Assembly (NCBI RefSeq): GCF_031127905.1
Contig: NZ_JARXIC010000038.1
Location: 1-32,902, forward strand
Direction: 5' to 3'
Origin: Thalassobacterium sedimentorum
GTDB taxonomy: Bacteria > Verrucomicrobiota > Verrucomicrobiia > Opitutales > Coraliomargaritaceae
Length of the DNA stretch: 32,902 nt
The translations under genes and the position numbers were made by a program. Under the pieces are notes generated by a model. The model saw only the letters and a list, made by a program, of their open reading frames with translations, was not told the origin of the DNA and did not search any database. Positions within the stretch are counted from its first letter, which is position 1. Each line of letters begins with the position of its first letter. Of the stretch, positions 7,291 through 15,970 are shown in pieces.

Positions 7291-8397
7291 TTAGCATCCA
7301 CCTGAAGTAGTTGATGATGTAGTTGTGAGTGGCTTCCTAGTAGCCATATCATGTGCTCGATCGATCTTCAGCAGATCACGTAGAAATCGATTATAAAAGT
7401 AAATTGCGGGGAGCAATATTAAGAAAGTCAGAATCAAGCAAGAAGTTGAATGAATCAAGTCGTCTCGGATGTCAGCAATCGATATACCAGATGCTTTCGA
7501 ATAAATAAAAATGACAACTCTCTTTATAGGATCATGGAGGCACAGAATTATGAGAGAGTTAATACCAAAAAAAGAGAGCGGTTTAATCGTCGCTTTCGGC
7601 AAAAGACTCACGCACATTTCGCAAATAAGGACAATCAGGACTGAAGCACTAAATGCTTGTAACAAGTAGTCTGATTTGTTGTCGAACCTTGGAGTAAATA
7701 GGTCGTATGTTGAGAAATTCCCGAGTATTGCGTAATAATAAAAAATAAGAACTCCGACTACTATCGATGCCTTCGTCGCAATTCCAAGTGAGTGTATTCT
7801 CCTTATATATTTACCTGAAAAATAGAACACCAAAACGACACTCGCAGTGTTAAGACCAAAGGGTAAGCGAAAATGAAGCATCGGCAAAAGATAAAAACCA
7901 GAAGCGGTAAGCAATATAACTGCTAGAATTTGAAAGTAAAAATTATTGATTCGACTAATATAGCAATCAATGATCTGAACACTCAGTAGGCATGGAATGA
8001 ACCATAATGGAGAATTGTGCCCCATAAAGCCGTAGGATGATGAGCCGTAAATGATTCCAACTGCAGGCAGCCACCAATCATAAGAAGCGCCCCCTGCTTG
8101 CCCCCTAAAATTGGACTCGATCAGTAACCAGTAAGCGTAAGTGAGCAAATAAAAGAACAAATATGGCAAAATGAGTGTATTGAGCCTGCGTGATACAACC
8201 TTTTTGAAACTATTATATCTATCATGGTTCACAAAATATCCTGACACTAAAAAGAACAGTGGCATGCGAAAGGACTGAAGGAACAAGGAGAGTTCGTCTG
8301 CGTTGCGATAGACGTGTCCAAAGACGACTAGAGTAATACTAATGGATTTAACTACATCTATATGTATTAATCTAGTAGGCTTAATTGTCTGTTTCAT
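7291..8397 (-). CDS. Membrane acyltransferase family 3 (polysaccharide O-acyltransferase)
   Basis: A 368-aa integral membrane acyltransferase of the OatA/NodX/WecH type (Acyl_transf_3). The start RLIHIDVVKSISITLVVFGHV contains the family Asp and the catalytic His of the first helix, followed by the R..MPLFFLVSGYF motif near residue 43. About ten transmembrane helices follow, with LWFIPCLLSVQI near 130. Such enzymes transfer acetyl or other acyl groups to sugars across the inner membrane. The family end is intact here, unlike in the second member at 25459-26427. ATG 8397. It stands 120 bp downstream of a GT-D-like gene, a larger gap than most in this operon. Confidence 0.85.
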   Translation of the reverse strand: MKQTIKPTRLIHIDVVKSISITLVVFGHVYRNADELSLFLQSFRMPLFFLVSGYFVNHDRYNSFKKVVSRRLNTLILPYLFFYLLTYAYWLLIESNFRGQAGGASYDWWLPAVGIIYGSSSYGFMGHNSPLWFIPCLLSVQIIDCYISRINNFYFQILAVILLTASGFYLLPMLHFRLPFGLNTASVVLVFYFSGKYIRRIHSLGIATKASIVVGVLIFYYYAILGNFSTYDLFTPRFDNKSDYLLQAFSASVLIVLICEMCVSLLPKATIKPLSFFGINSLIILCLHDPIKRVVIFIYSKASGISIADIRDDLIHSTSCLILTFLILLPAIYFYNRFLRDLLKIDRAHDMATRKPLTTTSSTTSGGC

Positions 8398-8484
8398 GAG
8401 TTTACTTCGCCAGTGATACCGTTATATCTGCTCGCTGTTATGGATTTGATGTTGTGGACTCTTTAAAGATGCTAGATCCATCGT

Positions 8485-8506
8485 AAAAAAAGCCCTGATT
8501 TATCAG
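8485..8506 (-). terminator. Weak terminator-like hairpin with T-tract
   Basis: On the minus strand a short palindrome CTGATAAATCAG is followed by GGGC and seven T residues, 11 bp beyond the stop of the GT-D-like gene at 8518-9420. The stem is only 4-5 bp, so it may at most attenuate transcription inside the operon. Confidence 0.3.
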
Positions 8507-8517
8507 TTTATAGGCAC

Positions 8518-9420
8518 CTACCAATAGCAACCGCCTTCAACTTTTTTATAGCTAGCTGGCCGTTCGGCTTCGCCAGGACGGCCCCAGTGCTCATTGTAGA
8601 GTTTCGAAATGATTGGGTGAGTGTCCCAACGCTTACCTTTGATCCCAAATAGAATCTGCAGGCTGCCTCCCATTTGAATGGCGACCTTCCCAAGTGATTT
8701 TACGTGCGCGCCAAGCGGCAGGCCATAGGCCCCTGCACCGATGAGAGCGATATCAAAATCGTGTTTCGCAATCTGCTGCTTTTGAAATTCTAAAGCATCT
8801 GACCACGATTCGAAGGCATCCGTCCCGCCGATGGATTGCACTGATGCAAGCACCTGTAGCTCTTTGAATTGAGGCAAGACCTGAGGATTTGAAAAGAGGG
8901 ATTCATGCTTATCATACTGCTTTGCGATTAGATTCGAAAAGGGATGGACCACTAACACGCGTTTATTCTCGAGAGAACGAGACCAAGGGACTTCGTGGTA
9001 ATAGGGTTCGAGTGCGCGTAGCTCAGTAATTTGTGCCCTCGCAGCATGGCGTCGGATCAAACCTGCTTCGTCCTTCACTCCCCAAATTCCGATGACGTCC
9101 GATGCACTAATTGCTTCCAAATAGGTTTCACAAAAACGTGCGCCTTCCTCTGGCTCATTTGGAAAGACGCCAGACAGGTTTAGGAGTCGCGTCGCGGTTT
9201 CCTCTGTGAGTAACCCGAGTTTTCGGTATTCAGCTAGCGCAACTGCTTCTGACCCTCCTATCCTTGAGATAAGACAGGGCGTCCCGTCGCTTAATAACTC
9301 CGAAATTAGCGAGTTCCCCGTTGGTGTTGGGTGGATCGTTTTTCCTCGATGTGAAAAACGCAGCGCTCGTTTTCGCAGGAATGTTTTGATGCGTAAAAAG
9401 TAAGGATTGTCGTCATCCAT
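8518..9420 (-). CDS. GT-D/DUF1792-like putative glycosyltransferase, paralogue 1
   Basis: A 300-aa soluble protein with a clear paralogue in the window (17834-18820). Shared blocks are PC(L/M)ISR(I/F)G..E near residue 48, FDIALIG.GAYG(L/M)PL.AHVK near 212, GGSLQ(I/L)LFGI.GKRW near 238, and the very C-terminal W.RP.E.P then KVE..CYW. The RxG..E block near the N-terminus and the late Rossmann-like segment resemble the arrangement of GT-D (DUF1792) glycosyltransferases, where R-F-G-D-G-E precedes the sugar-nucleotide site. The similarity is distant, so the activity is inferred. ATG 9420 overlaps the stop of the upstream hydrolase gene by 8 bp (ATGGATGA), implying translational coupling. Confidence 0.65.
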   Translation of the reverse strand: MDDDNPYFLRIKTFLRKRALRFSHRGKTIHPTPTGNSLISELLSDGTPCLISRIGGSEAVALAEYRKLGLLTEETATRLLNLSGVFPNEPEEGARFCETYLEAISASDVIGIWGVKDEAGLIRRHAARAQITELRALEPYYHEVPWSRSLENKRVLVVHPFSNLIAKQYDKHESLFSNPQVLPQFKELQVLASVQSIGGTDAFESWSDALEFQKQQIAKHDFDIALIGAGAYGLPLGAHVKSLGKVAIQMGGSLQILFGIKGKRWDTHPIISKLYNEHWGRPGEAERPASYKKVEGGCYW

Positions 9421-10288
9421 TATGTTGCTGGTCTTTCTTTTCGAGTCGCTTCTTTTTTATTCGTTTTTTGATTAAGCCTGTCAGATCCAACAGGGTTTGA
9501 AAGAAACCTCGATGTCGAATTGAGAATGCAATAGGATGGTGCTCCGTTCGGCTGATCGCCTGCAACTGACTGTCACTCAGATTTATAACAGTCTGTAACA
9601 AGGTGCGAGGAAAAGGAATACCATGATTACTAGAGCGGAAGCGTAAAATATTGAGTGGCTTCCCTTCAACTAAGGAGAGTTGTTCTTTATCCCAGCCACT
9701 GCGTATCGAGCAGAAATAATAAACGCGCTCGCTCACCTTTTCAGTGATGTCGAAATACTTACGATAGGCTTTATCGGCTGCATTGCGAAAGACTATGGGA
9801 TCTCTGCTTTCTGAGCTATTCACTAAAATGTCCTCGATGGAGAACTGTGGATTGAAGGCTAAAATGCGCTGCGCATTGAGATATTGGCCCACTAGAATAG
9901 CGGCATAACCACCTGCAGAACTGCCAATGGTGACGACCTTCATCCCTTTTGTTTTTTCTGCTAATAATTCACAAAGTAAGGGGATACTGGAAATTGACTG
10001 ATTAATCCCAGTGAGAAACCACTGCTTCCGAATATCACGCACGAAAATGTGACGTTGAGCCTTCTGAATCCGATTCGGATACCATTCGTAGCGATCCTTT
10101 TCGAGTATGCGGTCACGTAGGACTGCTTCTGTATTCGGATAATAGATATCATTACTGCTAAAATAAATCGCACAAAGATTAGAGGCTGCTTTCGGATTTT
10201 CTTCGATACGGTAGTTATCAAGTTCGGTATAGGCCTCAATGGCCGTCTCCGAATCAACTTGAACGGAAAAGTTTACTGGTTCTTCCAT
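9413..10288 (-). CDS. Alpha/beta-hydrolase-like protein (putative esterase/deacylase)
   Basis: A 291-aa soluble protein with an alpha/beta-hydrolase nucleophile elbow GSSAGGYAA (Ser ~124) after a beta strand MKVVTI. A later SSNHGIPFP supplies a plausible catalytic His (~222), with Asp ~200 (SGWDKEQ) as possible acid. The upstream block YFSSNDIYYPNT may form the oxyanion region. The C-terminus is very basic (KKRIKKKRLEKK), suggesting membrane or polyanion contact. I start at ATG 10288, which overlaps the preceding GT2 stop by 16 bp; GTG 10336 is an alternative that would overlap it by 64 bp. Given its place between glycosyltransferase genes it may remove or transfer an ester group on the polysaccharide. 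The family is not one I can name firmly. Confidence 0.6.
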   Translation of the reverse strand: MEEPVNFSVQVDSETAIEAYTELDNYRIEENPKAASNLCAIYFSSNDIYYPNTEAVLRDRILEKDRYEWYPNRIQKAQRHIFVRDIRKQWFLTGINQSISSIPLLCELLAEKTKGMKVVTIGSSAGGYAAILVGQYLNAQRILAFNPQFSIEDILVNSSESRDPIVFRNAADKAYRKYFDITEKVSERVYYFCSIRSGWDKEQLSLVEGKPLNILRFRSSNHGIPFPRTLLQTVINLSDSQLQAISRTEHHPIAFSIRHRGFFQTLLDLTGLIKKRIKKKRLEKKDQQHNG

Positions 10289-11097
10289 AATTGAGGCAGC
10301 AACACACGTAGATGAATCGTTAAGAAATGAAAGCACGCAATCTTCATTCCGTAATGGCGGCGCTCATAGATGAAATAATACTTTGGGTGGCTGTTGGCTA
10401 GAGGCGAATATAGGTTCTTGATACGTTTACCGAGCGGTTGCTCTTGTTGGCACCAGAGCGGTGGGCGTGGGTTGGCTTCGCAATAAGCGAGTGGTTGTTC
10501 GATGACTAAAGAGCAAATGCCTTTTTCGCTAGCGCGTAGACCGTAGTCATGATCGCCGAGGGCGTGTTTATAGTTTGGATCCAACAAACCGACTTGCTCA
10601 AATACTTGACGAGGCACAAGGACGCAATTCCCATTAATTATATCGCAAGGGGCGACGCCATCCTCAAATAAAAGTGGTAGGTTTCCACGCCTCCATCCAC
10701 CGTATGATCGTTTTCCCGTCTTCTCTGATATCGTTTGAGCGCATAGAATCGCTTCATCTTGGGTGCTCTTCGCATATTGAAGCAATGTACTGAGTGACTC
10801 CTCAAACAGATAGGAATCGTTGTTGAGCCAAAGGTAATAATCGTAGTCACCTGTGTTTTTTGCAGTTTCCCACGCTAATCGCATGCCTCCATTCCAATAG
10901 CATTTTCCGTCCCCGGGGATCAGGGTGACATTAGGGAATGCATCCTTCACCGCGGCAGTGGTGCCATCGCTGGACGCGTCATCGACTAAAAAAACATGCA
11001 AAGGCTCTTCGATTTTTACCGTGGCAAGTTCTAGAGCGCCTAGGCAACGCAGGGTTTCTTCTTTGCGATTAAAAACGGTGATTAAGACTGCAATCAT
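10273..11097 (-). CDS. Family 2 glycosyltransferase (rhamnosyltransferase-like)
   Basis: A 274-aa GT2 enzyme, cytoplasmic face of the inner membrane. Sequence landmarks: IAVLITVFNRKEETLRCL at the N-terminus; VFLVDDASSDGT near residue 35 with the nucleotide-binding Asp; GDGKCYWNGGMRLAW near 62; the DxD-equivalent YLWLNNDSYLFEE near 87; NGNCVLVPRQVFEQVGLLD near 150 and the acceptor-region HALGDHDYGLRA. The W-N-G-G-M block is typical of the WbbL/RfbF-like subgroup. The gene is 17 bp downstream of a GT4 gene and overlaps the hydrolase gene, so it belongs to the same transcript. Donor sugar not determinable. Confidence 0.88.
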   Translation of the reverse strand: MIAVLITVFNRKEETLRCLGALELATVKIEEPLHVFLVDDASSDGTTAAVKDAFPNVTLIPGDGKCYWNGGMRLAWETAKNTGDYDYYLWLNNDSYLFEESLSTLLQYAKSTQDEAILCAQTISEKTGKRSYGGWRRGNLPLLFEDGVAPCDIINGNCVLVPRQVFEQVGLLDPNYKHALGDHDYGLRASEKGICSLVIEQPLAYCEANPRPPLWCQQEQPLGKRIKNLYSPLANSHPKYYFIYERRHYGMKIACFHFLTIHLRVLLPQLWKNQ

Positions 11098-11114
11098 TTT
11101 TTGAATGGATACGT

Positions 11115-12089
11115 CTATTTATTGAACAAGTCGTAAATAGATTGTTTAACCTTCTGGTTATATGGTTCGAGGAATTCACAGCTTTGTTTGGAAATCTGGC
11201 GAATAACCTCTGGTTGATTACAGAGGATAAATGTTTTCTGGATGGTCTCGATTGAGTTCGCCCCCACGATGCCGCCGCTTTCTTCAACGATCTTAGCGGC
11301 TCCAGTTTGTTGCGTAGTTGCGGTTGCCATCCCAAAGTTAATAGCTTCAAGTAAAGCATAACCAAAAGGTTCAGTGTGCGATGGAAGGATGAGGATGTCG
11401 TGTTCTTCCAGTAGTGCCTGATGTTCTGAAGTGCCTGCTTGAATATCTTTGAGAAAAGTCACGCCGTCCATTTTTTCAATCGGAGGGTTCGGGCACACGA
11501 ACGTTAATTCCGTATCTTTCGGTCGCATTTTAGCCCATTCATTTAGCAGTAGGTCGCCTCCTTTACGCTTATAATCTGCTCCGATAAATAATAACTGAAT
11601 TTTTGATTCAATTAACTTAGGACTGGGCCGTAACTCTGGGTAAGGAAGAGGATAATATGTGTGCTTAAATTGATATCTACTATCAGTGTAGGCTTTCGCT
11701 AACCCTGGTAATGGTGTTGCAATCGAATCGAGGTTAGCGAAGGCTTTTCTATAAATTTTATCATAGAGCGGCTTGAAGCTTTTGCCTTTAGCAATTGGAT
11801 GATTTGCTGTCCAATCAATGATTGCAGCGCGCTTACAACCTTGGAGTTTAGGTAAATATCCGCCAATTAATGTTGGCGTATTAAATATAAATAATGTATT
11901 TGTTGCGTTCTTCTCCCACTGCCAAAGCAGCCTAGATGGTGTGAGTAGCGTGTTTATTCCGCCGACTCGGACTCCATCAGACATACAAAAAACATTTTGT
12001 GGATTTAATAATTTCTGGTATGCAGAAGTTATGCTAGTTGTTCCAAGGTCAACAGTCGCTGAGATTATGTTTAGATTGTCTAATTGCAT
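11115..12089 (-). CDS. Family 4 glycosyltransferase (GT-B fold)
   Basis: A 324-aa GT-B enzyme resembling GT4. The C-terminal nucleotide-sugar domain begins at KIQLLFIGADYKRKGGDLLL (~residue 162). It includes HDILILPSHTEPFGYALLEA near 232, which carries the E-x7-E type signature (EPFGYALLEA), and ends in a short helical tail. The N-terminal domain is short for the family, lacking the canonical glycine-rich first loop (it begins LNIISATVDLGTTSITS), which fits divergent GT4 members. It follows the GMC oxidoreductase gene after 10 bp. Acceptor and donor are unknown. Confidence 0.83.
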   Translation of the reverse strand: MQLDNLNIISATVDLGTTSITSAYQKLLNPQNVFCMSDGVRVGGINTLLTPSRLLWQWEKNATNTLFIFNTPTLIGGYLPKLQGCKRAAIIDWTANHPIAKGKSFKPLYDKIYRKAFANLDSIATPLPGLAKAYTDSRYQFKHTYYPLPYPELRPSPKLIESKIQLLFIGADYKRKGGDLLLNEWAKMRPKDTELTFVCPNPPIEKMDGVTFLKDIQAGTSEHQALLEEHDILILPSHTEPFGYALLEAINFGMATATTQQTGAAKIVEESGGIVGANSIETIQKTFILCNQPEVIRQISKQSCEFLEPYNQKVKQSIYDLFNK

Positions 12090-12099
12090 ATCAGACTCT

Positions 12100-13797
12100 T
12101 TATTGAGAGGGAATAGAATGTGACATATCAGATTTATCTTTTAAGTGGTCAGCTAAGCGAAGAGATAGTGCAATGATCATTAGTGTCGGATTAGCATGGC
12201 TACTAGTTGGAAAGATCGATGAGCCCGCTACATACAAATTACTCACTCCATAGACCTTGCAGTCGGTATCCACGACACCGTTATCAGCTGATGCAGCCAT
12301 TCGTGTTGTGCCAATATTGTGCGCATTACTATTGAACGCCTTTCGCCCCGGTTCTTTCAATAATGCTTGGTCTGCTTTAGAGAGATGAAAAGTGCCCAGT
12401 CCAGATTCCTCTAAACGCTTTTTAAATAAAGTAACAAATATTCTAATAGTTTTGTAGTCAACTTCGGAAAACTGAATTTTAGTTTCCAATCTAGGCATGC
12501 CGAAGTTATCGACAGAGGATTCGTCTAGCAGCACTCGACTCTCTCGTTGTGGTGCATGTTCCGTTTGAAAAAATAAGGGAAAATGGTTCGATTTTTTAGG
12601 TGGCAGAATCATTGGTAGGCGTCTCTTCTGGAAAAAACGCAAGTAGGCAACACTGGCGAGTTGGCCAAAGATACTCGGGCCATCCTTCAATACAATCCAA
12701 GCATGAGCTGCGAGTTCACTGCGTTGATCTTTGAGAATCTGGAACAATCGTTTCGGCCCCATGCGCGCACCGCCCAGTACCGTCTTGATCAGCATGACAA
12801 GAGAAACCATTGCGTTCCGATGCTCTGATGCGTCTGCAGCTCCTCGACTGAAGAAACCAACAACGTTGTTAATTTGGTATTTCTCTTGAGTTTCCGCAGT
12901 CAACCAGAAGCGCCGGCGGCAGTACACGCCTTCAGCATCTTTTTCAAAATCATATATGAAGTCTTTATTAGGATCCTTCAGTTCAGCATAGCCGCATACT
13001 CCAAAACGATGCGATTGATAAAATCGTCCAACAAGGTCATTCTGATTTCCGATACCAGCCGGCAAGATATCCTTAGATGCTAAGAGCAGTCTCGTGTTTT
13101 CCAGAGCTCCACAGGCAATGACTGTGTTTTTTGCATGAACCTGAAAGTCTTTCCCAGGACTGCATGCCGCCCTCACATGCTCCAATACAGTGCCTTCGGT
13201 ATTCATTTGTAAATGAATCGCATGGGCATATAGCAGCACGCGAACGTTGTGTGCAGATTCGAAATCATCTCGATATCGCTTGCTATAATCTGTTGGTATG
13301 CTCCAGCGTTCTAATGGCCAAGTCACCAATTCATCGTCATCGAATCCCTTAAGTAACTCTGTTTGCGTCTCTGGAAATGCTGATCGAGCATCGAAGTCAG
13401 CTTTTCCTGCTTCTGATAATTGATTCGCTTGTTCAATGTAGTCTTTTAGTCCTGCTAGTTCAATCGGCCAACCACTACCTGGTATCCATGATCGTTCCTT
13501 AAAATCGATGGGATCGAAGGGCACGCAGCGACCTCCCCATACTGTCGTCGTTCCACCCCACATTCGCAGGCGGTTCTCTTCAAGCGGTTCATGGCTACTC
13601 GCGGGTGAAACCTTGCCGCGATATAGATCAATACAGGCTGAACTTTGGTTCGGTCCTCCCCCAGGAATGATAATCGCGGTGTGACCAGACTTCATATATT
13701 GGAGTGCCAGTGTAATTGCAGCTGCTCCTCCGCCGACTATACAAAGGTCTGCTTCCAGAATCGTTCCGGGATTGATTTTTCGTGCGTCTTCAATCAT
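12100..13797 (-). CDS. GMC-family FAD-dependent oxidoreductase
   Basis: A 565-aa glucose-methanol-choline family flavoprotein. The N-terminal ADP-binding fold has DLCIVGGGAAAITLAL (GGG at residues 22-24). RMWGGTTTVWGGRCVPFD near 78-93 is the FAD-contacting segment typical of bacterial GMC enzymes, and the C-terminus has NAHNIGTTRMA (~residue 500) and SSHANPTLMIIALSLRLAD (~532), giving the His/Asn-type active site. These enzymes oxidise alcohols, often sugar hydroxyls, with FAD. It stands 29 bp after an aldo/keto reductase and directly before a GT4 gene, so a sugar or lipid-linked sugar of this pathway is the likely substrate. No signal peptide is seen, so a cytoplasmic location is expected. 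Confidence 0.88.
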   Translation of the reverse strand: MIEDARKINPGTILEADLCIVGGGAAAITLALQYMKSGHTAIIIPGGGPNQSSACIDLYRGKVSPASSHEPLEENRLRMWGGTTTVWGGRCVPFDPIDFKERSWIPGSGWPIELAGLKDYIEQANQLSEAGKADFDARSAFPETQTELLKGFDDDELVTWPLERWSIPTDYSKRYRDDFESAHNVRVLLYAHAIHLQMNTEGTVLEHVRAACSPGKDFQVHAKNTVIACGALENTRLLLASKDILPAGIGNQNDLVGRFYQSHRFGVCGYAELKDPNKDFIYDFEKDAEGVYCRRRFWLTAETQEKYQINNVVGFFSRGAADASEHRNAMVSLVMLIKTVLGGARMGPKRLFQILKDQRSELAAHAWIVLKDGPSIFGQLASVAYLRFFQKRRLPMILPPKKSNHFPLFFQTEHAPQRESRVLLDESSVDNFGMPRLETKIQFSEVDYKTIRIFVTLFKKRLEESGLGTFHLSKADQALLKEPGRKAFNSNAHNIGTTRMAASADNGVVDTDCKVYGVSNLYVAGSSIFPTSSHANPTLMIIALSLRLADHLKDKSDMSHSIPSQ

Positions 13798-13826
13798 TTT
13801 TAGTGGGATTATATAGTGCTAAATAA

Positions 13827-14690
13827 TTAGATCAAATTGCCTAAATTAAATAATAACTTTTCTGCTTCCACGCTGGGGAGAGGATCATTCGCCCATTCAT
13901 TGGTTTGGGTGAAGTGCCTTGAGTTACGCGTACCGCACAGGACAGTGGAACTCTTTGGCAGTAATGCGACACTGGCACGCATCAGTTGTTCGTGGGTGAT
14001 TCCGGGTAAACGTAAACATGTTGGAGAAAAGACGTGGTTACCGATGACGTGAATACCACGTGCCTCAGCCTCCTGCCATACTGGACGCATCGCTTCTATG
14101 ACCATTAAGTTTGCAGGAGATTCGATAACACTGAAAACCCCAGATGCAATCGCAGCGCTTAGAACTTCCGGGGATTCTGACGATATGCCGACAAGTCTGG
14201 TTTTTCCCGATTTCCTAAATTTAACACATTCACTCAAAACCGATTCGTCAGTGACCGATTCCAACGAAGCATCATGCAATAAGAATGCTTCAACTCGATC
14301 GGTTTTTAAACGTGCAAGACTATTGTCGAGGCAAGCCACTAAATAAGTGGGATCGAAGTTAGGTTTCTTGACGAAACGTTGGATACCTTTCTTGATAACT
14401 TGGTTAAGTGGCCCCAGTGGTCCCGGAAGATTTGCGTGTCGGTAACCCGCCTTTGTGACTAGGGTAAAAGCATCCCTTTCTTCGCGTAATACACGTCCTA
14501 GTAATCGCTCACAATCGCCCGAACCATAAGTATCTGCAGTGTCAATGACCTTGGCACTACAATCGAGCATTGAACTGATAATCTGCCTTACATCAGTTAT
14601 CTTTGCTGCGCGTCCAAGCGATGCCAGTGTGCCAGTTCCGAGCCCAAGCTTTGACCATAATGTAGCTGAGAGATTGTGTTGAGTCGTCAT
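13827..14690 (-). CDS. Aldo/keto reductase
   Basis: A 287-aa NAD(P)H-dependent TIM-barrel oxidoreductase. All four AKR active-site residues are visible: Asp50 and Tyr55 in VIDTADTYGSG, Lys80 in LVTKAGY and His139 in FLLHDAS. Later LVGISSESPEVLSAA and the C-terminal STVLCGTRNSRHF, a cofactor-binding loop, fit the family. ATG 14690 is chosen because the family starts near LWSKLGLGTGTL; the longer frame to 14807 would overlap the Wzy gene by almost 100 bp. Length is somewhat short but within range. The pairing with the GMC oxidase suggests an oxidation/reduction step on one sugar. Confidence 0.88.
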   Translation of the reverse strand: MTTQHNLSATLWSKLGLGTGTLASLGRAAKITDVRQIISSMLDCSAKVIDTADTYGSGDCERLLGRVLREERDAFTLVTKAGYRHANLPGPLGPLNQVIKKGIQRFVKKPNFDPTYLVACLDNSLARLKTDRVEAFLLHDASLESVTDESVLSECVKFRKSGKTRLVGISSESPEVLSAAIASGVFSVIESPANLMVIEAMRPVWQEAEARGIHVIGNHVFSPTCLRLPGITHEQLMRASVALLPKSSTVLCGTRNSRHFTQTNEWANDPLPSVEAEKLLFNLGNLI

Positions 14691-14709
14691 TCGGTGTGAG
14701 CGTTCACGT

Positions 14710-15969
14710 TCATCGGTTCCATTTAATCCGTGGTGAGAGCTTCGCGCCCCACTCTTTGAGATCTGCATCGGACATGGCTCGAAACGCCGGTGACATGCAG
14801 ATGGCAACGAGCATCCACAGGCTTAACTGCATAATATCGAAACGATTAAATTCTTCAATCCAGCTATAGGTCCATCGAAAAGCAAGATAGAGTCCAATAG
14901 TCCTGGTCATCCAGCTATTGGAATGCACAACTGCTAAGTAACTGGCAGTAGCGAAGACTAAAGTATAAAGAACGACACCAATCACTCCTGTCCATGTAAA
15001 AATGTTGAGAATACCAACTTCACAGCTACTGCGTTCGATTGTTGTAGTGCCAATAATTTTAGAGATTCCAATGCCGAAATCCTTCGAATCGTAACCGCGG
15101 GCAGGCGTACGTCCGATTAAAACATAATCATTCTTAATCGCAGATTCTACCACTTCTTCGTAGAGTCCCGTACGTGTATCTGTCGTAACGACATCACGGG
15201 TTTCGGCATCGTCTATTTCTTCAGCAATGGCTTGTGAGACGGCAGTGAATGGGTTCAATCCATTAGTTGCTGCAAAAGCCGCAAGTAGAATTGGTGTGAT
15301 AAAGCAGAATAAAAATGCGACCTTAAGTAGTGACTTGGGGATAAATTGACGAAGTGGGTATGTTACGAGCAGCAGGAGTGGTACAGAAAAGCGAATCAGT
15401 GTGCTACGAGCTCCAATATCTGCGAATAAGCAGAACACGGTTAAACATAACATTAAAAGTGCCAACGGACGTGGCAGTGCAGGCAGCATTAAAATAAAGA
15501 TGACTACAGGTGATAAATAAAATCCATAAGAAGAACCTTTATATAAAATAAACAACAGTGGGATGAAAAGCGGCAGGGCGAGTAGTAACCAATAACGTAA
15601 TACTTTGTTTAGAATTTCAGGTTGAGCAAAGGACCATACGCACAGACCTGCAGTGAGGGCAAAAGAGTTCTGGATCAATGCTTTATATTGCCAATAGTCG
15701 CTAGCGATAAATGCACCTCGAATGGCACAAGTTAGCATCCAGAATAAATAGAGTTTTAAAAAGACATCATAGGACAGCCTAAAGCCTTTGCGCTGTTGAA
15801 TTGGAATAAAAATGAACAACGACGATATCGCAGAGTAAATGACCCAATTGAGGCTTGTTGTGCTAAATTGAACTGGCGACCATGAGCGCATGGAGATGAT
15901 AGCTAGCCAGACTATTAGTAGCGCGAGTATCTGAACTGTCCCGATGCGAGTTACCAAGATTCTACTCAT
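14710..15969 (-). CDS. wzy: O-antigen/EPS polymerase-like membrane protein (Wzy/WaaL type)
   Basis: A 419-aa protein with about ten or more hydrophobic helices and one large extracytoplasmic loop (residues ~245-325). In the loop, TDTRTGLYEEVVESAIKN and LIGRTPARGYDS, then ERSSCEVGILNIFTWTGVIG, match the pattern of O-antigen ligase/polymerase proteins: R..Y/L...E near the loop start and a later G..S.E.G.L....G. Wzy polymerases join flipped repeat units in the periplasm. It is the only such protein in a locus that has Wzx, Wzc and Wza, so polymerase is the best reading; a ligase is the alternative. It is 1 bp from the upstream acyltransferase gene, so translation is probably coupled. Confidence 0.8.
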   Translation of the reverse strand: MSRILVTRIGTVQILALLIVWLAIISMRSWSPVQFSTTSLNWVIYSAISSLFIFIPIQQRKGFRLSYDVFLKLYLFWMLTCAIRGAFIASDYWQYKALIQNSFALTAGLCVWSFAQPEILNKVLRYWLLLALPLFIPLLFILYKGSSYGFYLSPVVIFILMLPALPRPLALLMLCLTVFCLFADIGARSTLIRFSVPLLLLVTYPLRQFIPKSLLKVAFLFCFITPILLAAFAATNGLNPFTAVSQAIAEEIDDAETRDVVTTDTRTGLYEEVVESAIKNDYVLIGRTPARGYDSKDFGIGISKIIGTTTIERSSCEVGILNIFTWTGVIGVVLYTLVFATASYLAVVHSNSWMTRTIGLYLAFRWTYSWIEEFNRFDIMQLSLWMLVAICMSPAFRAMSDADLKEWGAKLSPRIKWNR

Positions 15970-15970
15970 A

